Made by a program: the position numbers and the translations under genes
Source: Leptospiraceae bacterium UBA2033
GTDB lineage: Bacteria; Spirochaetota; Leptospiria; Leptospirales; Leptospiraceae
Assembly: GCA_002333425.1 (NCBI GenBank)
Contig: DDBL01000250.1
Span: 1-30,430, forward strand
Reading direction: 5' to 3'
Length of the DNA stretch: 30,430 nucleotides
Notes under the pieces: model-generated
Seen by the model: only the letters and a program-made list of their open reading frames with translations
What the model was told of the DNA's origin: nothing
The model's database searches: none
Shown here: one piece after another, positions 25,139 to 30,430 of the stretch
Numbering within the stretch: position 1 is the stretch's first letter
Layout of the letters: every line of letters starts with the position of its first letter

Positions 25139-25474
25139 TCATTTGAATGATTTTACAGCTTCTTCTTCACTATCAAAAATTTCTAAATGAGTATCCATTC
25201 CAGTCATTTTAAAAACTTTCGCAACCGAACCAACTATATTAACGATCTTTAAACTACCTTGGTATTTTTTGAGTCTGTACATTCCTGTTACAAGAGTGCC
25301 GATTCCTGATGAATCCATAAAAGGAACTTTCAGAAGATTTAAGATAATCTGGTATTTACCTTGTTTGATTTTTTCATCTATCATATCTTTTATTTCTTTG
25401 GTGTTGTATAGATCAACTTCACCAATTACATCAATTATCTGGATAGAATTATTTTCTCTTTCAATCATTTCCAT
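25139..25474 (-). CDS. STAS-domain anti-sigma factor antagonist
   Basis: A 111-residue protein that is a single STAS domain. The motif PFMDSSGIGTL (residues 51-61) contains the serine that partner kinases phosphorylate in SpoIIAA-like proteins. IQIIDVIGEVDLYN at the N-terminus is the usual first strand and helix. Such proteins switch anti-sigma factors or act in partner-switching cascades. No kinase, phosphatase or sigma factor is in the window. It leads a run with the lipase and SplB-like genes. Confidence 0.9.
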   Translation of the reverse strand: MEMIERENNSIQIIDVIGEVDLYNTKEIKDMIDEKIKQGKYQIILNLLKVPFMDSSGIGTLVTGMYRLKKYQGSLKIVNIVGSVAKVFKMTGMDTHLEIFDSEEEAVKSFK

Positions 25475-25692
25475 AGAATTACCGACTAAATTTTCCTCTT
25501 GTGTAATGACTCTTAAATATGAATACTAAAATGGCTTTTTTGAGAGTCGCTTTCTGAATAGTAAATGCATTGAATACTTTCTAGCAACTACTAATTTTAT
25601 CAATTACTTTTAATAACACGATTTGCTTTTGCTACTTGGTATTAGTAAGTTATAGGTATATGATATTTCAAGAAAAATATATTTGCGAGCTA

Positions 25693-25729
25693 AAAAAAGC
25701 CTTGTCCATCTTTCGATAAACAAGGCTTT
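25693..25729 (-). terminator. Rho-independent terminator after glnK
   Basis: Read on the minus strand, AAAGCCTTGT pairs with ACAAGGCTTT and is followed by a T run. It lies about 20 bp after the glnK stop (25749). The rest of the gap 25475-25748 shows nothing further. Confidence 0.88.
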
Positions 25730-25748
25730 CGGATTAGATTACTATAAC

Positions 25749-26093
25749 TTAAATAGCGCTAGATCCTCTTTCTCCGTTTCTGATTCGGATAACCTCTTCG
25801 ATTGGCATGATGAAAATTTTTCCATCACCTATCTTTCCTTCACCAGTTTTGGCAGACTTTAGAATAGCATCTACAGTAGGCTTTACAAACTCGTCGTTGA
25901 CAGCAATTTCTAGCCTAACTTTTCTAAGTAAATTTACTTGGTATTCATGCCCTCTAAATACTTCCGTTTTTCCTTTTTGTTGACCATAACCCTGAACGTC
26001 ACTTACAGTCAGTCTATAGATTTCATTTTTTGTCAGCTCTGCCTTAACTTCTTCCAATTTGTGTGGTTGAATGATTGCTACAATTAATTTCAT
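25749..26093 (-). CDS. glnK: Nitrogen regulatory PII protein GlnK
   Basis: A 114-residue PII protein. The T-loop FRGHEYQVNLLRKVRLEIAV has Tyr51, the uridylylation site of proteobacterial PII proteins. SAKTGEGKIGDGKIFIMP is the B-loop that binds ATP/ADP, and IRIRNGERG the C-loop. PII proteins sense 2-oxoglutarate and adenylates and plug AmtB when nitrogen is plentiful. The gene starts 13 bp after the amtB stop, the usual amtB-glnK order. Whether Tyr51 is modified depends on a GlnD, not seen here. Confidence 0.95.
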   Translation of the reverse strand: MKLIVAIIQPHKLEEVKAELTKNEIYRLTVSDVQGYGQQKGKTEVFRGHEYQVNLLRKVRLEIAVNDEFVKPTVDAILKSAKTGEGKIGDGKIFIMPIEEVIRIRNGERGSSAI

Positions 26094-26106
26094 TTAGATT
26101 ATCTCC

Positions 26107-27408
26107 TTAAATTCCATATCCATTTTCACCATGGATTTCTTGATCAAGACCATTTATCTCTTTATCTTCATCTATTCTAAATCCAATTGACTTTTCAATT
26201 AAAAATGCAAGGATATAAGATAGGATAAATGAATAAGCACCAGTTGCAAGTACGCTTACTAATTGAACTTGAATTTGGTGACCTCTTGTAACTCCTTCTG
26301 CTAGGCTAATAGCGAATACACCAGTTAAAATAGCTCCAAATGCACCACCAACACCATGAATACCGAATGCATCAAGAGTATCATCATATCCTAACTTGCC
26401 TTTTAGTAAAATTGCTCCATAACAAACCGGTGATACTAAAAATCCCATGATAATTGCGCCAACTGGGTCAACAAAACCAGCAGCAGGAGTAATTACGACT
26501 AGGCCAGCGACAATACCGGAAGCCGCACCAAGTGCAGTTGCTTTTTTGGTATGAATCCATTCGATGATTAACCAAGCAGCACCGGCAGCAGCAGGAGCGA
26601 TTAAGGTTACAACAAATGCACGTGCAGCAAGTCCATTGATTGCCAAACCAGAGCCAGCATTAAAACCAAACCAACCAAACCATAATAGACCAGAACCAAG
26701 AAGCGTGTAAGTCATATTATTCGGGTGAGTTAACGTAGCAGGGTCCCCTTTACGTTTGCCAATTACTAAAGCAGCAGCCAAACCAGCAATACCTGAAATT
26801 AAGTGCACTACAGTTCCACCAGCAAAATCTAAAGCCCCATCTTTAAAAAGCCATCCATCAGCAGCCCAAACCCAATGTGCGACTGGATCATATACAAGAG
26901 TTGCCCAAAGAAAAATAAATACAACATAACCGGAAAGTTTAATTCTTTCAGCAATTGCACCTGAAATCAACGCTGGTGTAATTAGGGCAAACATTCCTTG
27001 GAAAAGGAAATGTACAAACTTAGGAATAGTTCCCTCAAGCGTATCAACATCTATACCATTGAGAAATGCTAAACTGAAATCACCGTAAAATGGATTGGTT
27101 CCTGAAAAAGCGAAACTATAACCAAACATAGTCCATTGAAGAGTTAATACAATGATAGCAATAAAACTGTGCATCATAGTAGAAAGTACGTTTTTGGACT
27201 TAACAATCCCACCATAAAACAAAGCCAAACCTGGAATCATGAAGAATACCAAAGCGGAAGAAACAATCAACCATACGGTATCTGCTTTATCAATTGTAGG
27301 CGCAGCCGCTTCCGGTGCACTAGTTGCTTCTTGCCCATTTAGCAAGGTCGGAATTAAAATCGCCATGATAAACAAGACTAGATATTTTAATTTACTTGTT
27401 TTTAACAT
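26107..27408 (-). CDS. amtB: Ammonium transporter AmtB
   Basis: A 433-residue transporter with a cleavable signal (MLKTSKLKYLVLFIMAILIP...) and eleven membrane helices. The pore twin histidines are in GGTVVHLISGIAG and DAFGIHGVGGAFG; ISGAIAERIKLSGY is the ammonium transporter signature. It conducts ammonium across the inner membrane and is blocked by GlnK. ATG 27408 is chosen over the TTG at 27411 because AGGGGG lies 7 bp upstream. I looked for a sigma-54 GG/GC promoter upstream and found none. The gap 27412-27704 has no gene. Confidence 0.95.
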   Translation of the reverse strand: MLKTSKLKYLVLFIMAILIPTLLNGQEATSAPEAAAPTIDKADTVWLIVSSALVFFMIPGLALFYGGIVKSKNVLSTMMHSFIAIIVLTLQWTMFGYSFAFSGTNPFYGDFSLAFLNGIDVDTLEGTIPKFVHFLFQGMFALITPALISGAIAERIKLSGYVVFIFLWATLVYDPVAHWVWAADGWLFKDGALDFAGGTVVHLISGIAGLAAALVIGKRKGDPATLTHPNNMTYTLLGSGLLWFGWFGFNAGSGLAINGLAARAFVVTLIAPAAAGAAWLIIEWIHTKKATALGAASGIVAGLVVITPAAGFVDPVGAIIMGFLVSPVCYGAILLKGKLGYDDTLDAFGIHGVGGAFGAILTGVFAISLAEGVTRGHQIQVQLVSVLATGAYSFILSYILAFLIEKSIGFRIDEDKEINGLDQEIHGENGYGI

Positions 27409-27677
27409 CAAAGAGCCCCCTATTACTGTTAGAATTACACTCTATTCTGATTATTCCTGTTAATTACAGAAGAAATTGAGTAAAGTGCAAAACTTAATTT
27501 AATATTATTTTTGTTTATACTCAAGCAAGAAGTATGCCTAATCAAAAATAAACAATTATAAAAATTTAGATATATGCCCTAAGGGGAGCAAGAATTCTTA
27601 GAAGCAGGATTATCCGAGAATTGTACGATAAGAGGGAAAAGAGACTTTTGAAAGTAGTGTGTACACATTGCTTATTC

Positions 27678-27703
27678 TTTTGGCAGAATAGTCCATGCCA
27701 AAA
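27678..27703. repeat. Short inverted repeat after the DUF5329-like gene
   Basis: TTTTGGCA (27678-27685) and TGCCAAAA (27696-27703) are perfectly complementary around 10 nt, directly beyond the stop at 27705. It may be a weak transcription end, but no T run follows on the minus strand. Confidence 0.45.
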
Positions 27704-27704
27704 A

Positions 27705-28064
27705 TCAATCTAATTTCTTTAGAGTATCCCTTAACCATTTTGCTGATTCTACTCTTCCACCATTTGGAAGTTTTACATAGTATACATTCCCTGTTAAATA
27801 GGACTTGGTAGCAATTTGGTCTATAAAATCATTCACAGTTTTAATTCGCTTACCTGCATAATCTAACTTTTTTTGCATATGTTCACGGGCGTCTTTCCCA
27901 GTAAATTCCTCACCATTTCGAATGAATTTCAAGTTCGGATCTGATTTTTCCAATTCATTCAGTAAAAATTTAATTTTATCAGACTCAGTAAGAATATGTT
28001 TTGATTGAGCATTTAAAAATCCAAACGAAATAAGGCAAACACTAAGAACTAAAAATAGCTTCAT
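27705..28064 (-). CDS. DUF5329-like secreted protein
   Basis: A 119-residue protein with signal peptide MKLFLVLSVCLISFGFLNAQ and a mature part matching the DUF5329 pattern as I recall it: ESDKIKFLLNELEKSDPNLK, FIRNGEEFTGKDAREHMQKK, VNDFIDQIATKSYLTGNVYY and WLRDTLKKL. It is probably periplasmic. The family has no established function. TAAGGAG lies before the ATG. It stands alone, with gaps of 202 bp upstream and 293 bp downstream. Confidence 0.78.
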   Translation of the reverse strand: MKLFLVLSVCLISFGFLNAQSKHILTESDKIKFLLNELEKSDPNLKFIRNGEEFTGKDAREHMQKKLDYAGKRIKTVNDFIDQIATKSYLTGNVYYVKLPNGGRVESAKWLRDTLKKLD

Positions 28065-28215
28065 ACCAACTCCTTAAATACAATTTCCTTTTTCAGATTC
28101 AATCCATTTCCTAATCAAGTCAACTCCTTCTTTATGAATTGGACTACTACACTTCTTTCTTCTTGCAATAAAATGAAAAAAAGAGAATTACTCTTCGCTA
28201 TATAATCCCCAATCT

Positions 28216-28260
28216 TTTATCGGTGTTTATCAGTGTCCATCGGTGGTAATCTTTAAAAAG
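28216..28260 (-). repeat. Decamer-periodic intergenic repeat, copy 1
   Basis: On the minus strand it reads ACCGATGGACACTGATAAAC then ACCGATAAAAG, a unit of about 10 bp near GATRRACACN. It is inverted relative to the copy at 29021-29064 and lies just downstream of the TPR-like gene. Confidence 0.65.
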
Positions 28261-28269
28261 TTTTAGTTT

Positions 28270-28968
28270 CTATTTTAGTTTGTTTAAAACTTTCTGGTAG
28301 AACTTGAGACCAGAATTTTTGTTGATGAACTTTTGTAGTTGTTTTACAAAAATATGATCTTCATCTATTCCTTTTATTTTTTCTAAGTATTCTGTTGCCG
28401 TATTTGGATCTGTTTTAAGTGCAAAATATTTACCAAGCGCAAAGTTAAATGCTAATACTTCTTGAATATGAAAGGTTGCCTTCTCTGGATATAAAAGTCG
28501 AAAGTCAAATTTATCATGCAAAAGTTCTGGAATTTTATCTAATTCTTTAGAGTCGAGGTAAATCTCTATTTGACTCACTTTTCCAAATATGTAATCTGGA
28601 AATTTCTTTGCTGTTAAACGAGCGATTTCATTTGCATTTACAAAATCTTCTTCTTCTCGATAAGCATTTTCCAAATAATTGTAAAAGATTTGTATATCGG
28701 AATACTCTTCTAACATTTCTTTTAATTTTGAAATTTGGTCTTTTGGATTCTTTTGAACCGAGTAATAAAAATCACAAATTTCATCTCTTAAATCAGACGT
28801 AATCTTACGACGTGTATTCAATGAATCCCAATTGATGCTGTAAGACACTGTTGGTATTGCTGGAACTTTTCTGTCCTCTTCAAGAGGAGCACTTACTTCT
28901 TCTTCGACTGCTTGCTCTGGCTCAAAACTAGAACCCGGCGTTTTTTTTCTTCTACTGGACTTTCTCAT
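28270..28968 (-). CDS. TPR-like hypothetical protein
   Basis: This 232-residue protein has no signal peptide. It starts with a very basic tail (MRKSSRRKKTPGSS), an acidic linker, then paired helices of tetratricopeptide type (QIFYNYLENAYREEEDFVNA; EVLAFNFALGKYFALKTDPN) from about residue 60. TPR domains bind proteins; no partner is suggested by the context. No ribosome site is visible before the ATG. It is bracketed by inverted copies of a decamer repeat at 28216-28260 and 29021-29064. Confidence 0.7.
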   Translation of the reverse strand: MRKSSRRKKTPGSSFEPEQAVEEEVSAPLEEDRKVPAIPTVSYSINWDSLNTRRKITSDLRDEICDFYYSVQKNPKDQISKLKEMLEEYSDIQIFYNYLENAYREEEDFVNANEIARLTAKKFPDYIFGKVSQIEIYLDSKELDKIPELLHDKFDFRLLYPEKATFHIQEVLAFNFALGKYFALKTDPNTATEYLEKIKGIDEDHIFVKQLQKFINKNSGLKFYQKVLNKLK

Positions 28969-29020
28969 AAATTCATAAATTAGAGAAAACTCAATTTATA
29001 CAAGTGTTTTTTAGGTTTTG

Positions 29021-29064
29021 GGATTACCACAGATGAACACCGATGGACACGGATGATGAGATTC
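29021..29064 (+). repeat. Decamer-periodic intergenic repeat, copy 2
   Basis: It reads ACCACAGATGAACACCGATG then GACACGGATGATGAG, with a 10 bp period near GATRRACACN. It belongs to the widespread bacterial CACAGATGAACAC type of intergenic repeat and is inverted relative to copy 1. Confidence 0.7.
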
Positions 29065-29137
29065 GAGATGCTTTGATAAAAAAGAGAGGTTTTATTTTGA
29101 ACTGTGATTTTTTGTATCTGTTAAGGGGGATCATCTA

Positions 29138-29908
29138 ATGTTAGGAGCAATTTGTGGAGATGTAATTGGATCTGTTTATGAAAGGAACAACGTAAAATCG
29201 AAGCAATTTCAATTATTTTCTAAAGACACTCGCTTTACAGATGATACGGTTTTGACTATAGCAATTGCAGATGCAATTTTGCATAAAAAATACTTTGGGG
29301 CAACTATTCACCGTTATAGTGTAAATTATCCAAAGGCAGGATTTGGAAGCCGATTTCGAGAGTGGTTTAAATCCAAACATCCAAAGCCTTATGGAAGTTA
29401 TGGAAATGGATCTGCCATGCGAGTGAGTCCAATAGGTTATGCATACGATACTATTCCAGAAATTATGAGAGTAGCTGAAAAAACTTCTTCGATTTCTCAC
29501 AATCATCCCGACGCAATTAAAGGAGCACAAGCAATTGCGGTCTCGATTTTCCTTGCGCGAAGCAAAAAATCTAAACCAGAAATAAAATCGTATATTGAAA
29601 AAGAATTTGGATACGATTTAAACCGAACGATTGATTCCATCCGACCTATTTATAAATTTGATGTTAGTGCGAAAGGCTCTGTTCCAGAAGCGATTATTGC
29701 ATTTCTTGAATCGACTGATTACGAAGATGCCATTCGAAATGCAATTTCAATCGGAGGCGACTCTGATACGATAGCTTGTATGTGTGGCGCAATTGCAGAA
29801 GCTCACTATGGAGCAATTCCTGCCGATATAGTAACTGAGGTGAAAAAAATCTTGCCAACAGAATTTAAAACGATCATAGACGAATTTTACCTAAAGGTAG
29901 TGAAATGA
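29138..29908 (+). CDS. ADP-ribosylglycohydrolase family protein
   Basis: A 256-residue ARH/DraG-fold hydrolase. The metal-binding motifs are visible: FTDDTVLT (residues 32-39), NGSAMRVSP, SHNHPDAIKGA and GGDSDTIACMCGAIAEAHYG. Family members remove ADP-ribose from proteins or small molecules using two Mg2+ or Mn2+ ions. The start ATG follows AAGGGGGA at 7 bp. Its stop overlaps the next start by 4 bp. DraG itself acts with AmtB and GlnK in nitrogen fixers, but this gene is on the other strand and no nitrogenase or DraT is present, so that role is not supported. Confidence 0.9.
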   Translation: MLGAICGDVIGSVYERNNVKSKQFQLFSKDTRFTDDTVLTIAIADAILHKKYFGATIHRYSVNYPKAGFGSRFREWFKSKHPKPYGSYGNGSAMRVSPIGYAYDTIPEIMRVAEKTSSISHNHPDAIKGAQAIAVSIFLARSKKSKPEIKSYIEKEFGYDLNRTIDSIRPIYKFDVSAKGSVPEAIIAFLESTDYEDAIRNAISIGGDSDTIACMCGAIAEAHYGAIPADIVTEVKKILPTEFKTIIDEFYLKVVK

Positions 29909-30423
29909 ACTTCGGAAAAGTTTTTCTTTTTTTATCTGGATTGTCGCTTGGGTATTTTTTGACGAACCTGAAAGGGACGGTGATGAACGACTATTTGTAT
30001 TTGTTCATTGGAATAGTTGGGGGATACTTCCTATTTAACTTTATACCTTATTATTTCACTGCGGATGAACCTACGAGTCCGACACTTACTGATTCGGCTG
30101 GAGCAATGAGTATGGGTGGCGGGGAAGCGCTAAAGGAAATTACAGTTAAGAAAATTTTTAAGGCTAGTATTTTTGGAGATCCATTAACGCCCGATGAAGT
30201 TATATTTGATAAAAAAGGTATTACGTTTAACGTTAAAAATTTCTTCGGTAACACGGAAACTTTTGTATTGTACAGCGATGTATCAGGAGTAGAAATCGTA
30301 GAAGGAATTTTACTTTCTACAATCAAAATTAAACCTAAAACACGAAATACGGATATCAGAATCGACAACTTCGCAAAAGCAGACGCAAAGGTTATCAAAA
30401 AGTTAATATTAGAAAAACTATAA
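29905..30423 (+). CDS. Two-helix membrane protein with PH-like C-terminal domain
   Basis: This 172-residue protein begins with a membrane helix (VFLFLSGLSLGYFLTNL) and a second one (YLYLFIGIVGGYFLFNFIPYYF), then a Gly/Ser/Met-rich linker. The last 95 residues (IFDKKGITFNVKNFFGNTET; SDVSGVEIVEGILLSTIKIK) look like a bacterial PH-like domain of beta strands plus a C-terminal helix, facing the cytoplasm. It is coupled to the ADP-ribosylglycohydrolase by an ATGA overlap. Function is unknown. The frame ends 7 bp before the window edge. Confidence 0.75.
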   Translation: MNFGKVFLFLSGLSLGYFLTNLKGTVMNDYLYLFIGIVGGYFLFNFIPYYFTADEPTSPTLTDSAGAMSMGGGEALKEITVKKIFKASIFGDPLTPDEVIFDKKGITFNVKNFFGNTETFVLYSDVSGVEIVEGILLSTIKIKPKTRNTDIRIDNFAKADAKVIKKLILEKL

Positions 30424-30430
30424 CTATTTT

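Noticed and set aside
27412..27540. Sigma-54 promoter for amtB
   Set aside because: Only a lone TTGCA is present; the matching TGGCAC element at the required spacing is missing.
26107..29908. DraG-type nitrogenase control linking amtB-glnK to the ADP-ribosylglycohydrolase
   Set aside because: The genes are on opposite strands with two genes between, and there is no DraT or nitrogenase in the window.

Overview
The window is AT-rich bacterial DNA, about one third G+C by eye. It most resembles a Leptospira-type spirochaete (Leptospiraceae). Evidence for this: many short lipoproteins with loose spirochaetal lipoboxes, an OmpL47-like surface protein, frequent TTG/GTG starts, a fused isobutyryl-CoA mutase, and scattered short palindromic and decamer intergenic repeats. 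The assignment is inferred from gene content; no marker gene could be searched.

Layout. 1-4352 (+): the 3' part of an NHL beta-propeller gene that begins in a (GGAACG)n tract, two paralogous exported thioredoxin-like proteins with a PIN toxin-antitoxin pair between them, and a lipoprotein whose signal peptide is interrupted in frame by a palindrome of about 80 bp. 4349-5080 (-) is a nitroreductase. 5155-5371 is a MITE-like element whose ends match that palindrome. 5441-7480 (+): a hypothetical gene, an OmpL47-like protein and a lipoprotein. 7470-9888 (-): MarR regulator, RuvC and dihydrolipoyl dehydrogenase. 9981-11783 (-): a Fic protein with an unknown partner, preceded by a striking operator-like palindrome. 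12004-14026: an SDR enzyme and a large lipoprotein, convergent.

14157-15491 (-) is dnaA. It lies next to neither dnaN nor recF, and faces a very AT-rich intergenic region of about 400 bp, which is a candidate but unproven origin. On the other side, 15896-20522 (+) is a tightly coupled operon: zinc-ribbon protein, fused acyl-CoA mutase IcmF and a double-hotdog thioesterase, probably acting in branched-chain or short acyl-CoA metabolism. 20630-21154 (+) is a basic Myb/SANT-like protein.

21161-28968 is all on the minus strand: a cysteine-containing lipoprotein, an orphan MotB/OmpA-like protein, a helical FFLEELY-like protein, a SplB-like radical SAM enzyme, a lipase-like lipoprotein, a STAS protein, the glnK-amtB ammonium module, a DUF5329-like secreted protein and a TPR-like protein flanked by inverted decamer repeats. 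29138-30423 (+) holds an ADP-ribosylglycohydrolase overlapping a small membrane protein with a PH-like domain.

The most interesting items are the palindromic element family found both inside a coding sequence and as a MITE, the divergent relocated dnaA with its box-free upstream region, the Fic operator, and the SplB-like enzyme that appears to lack the usual catalytic cysteine. I see no CRISPR array, rRNA, tRNA or intact transposase.
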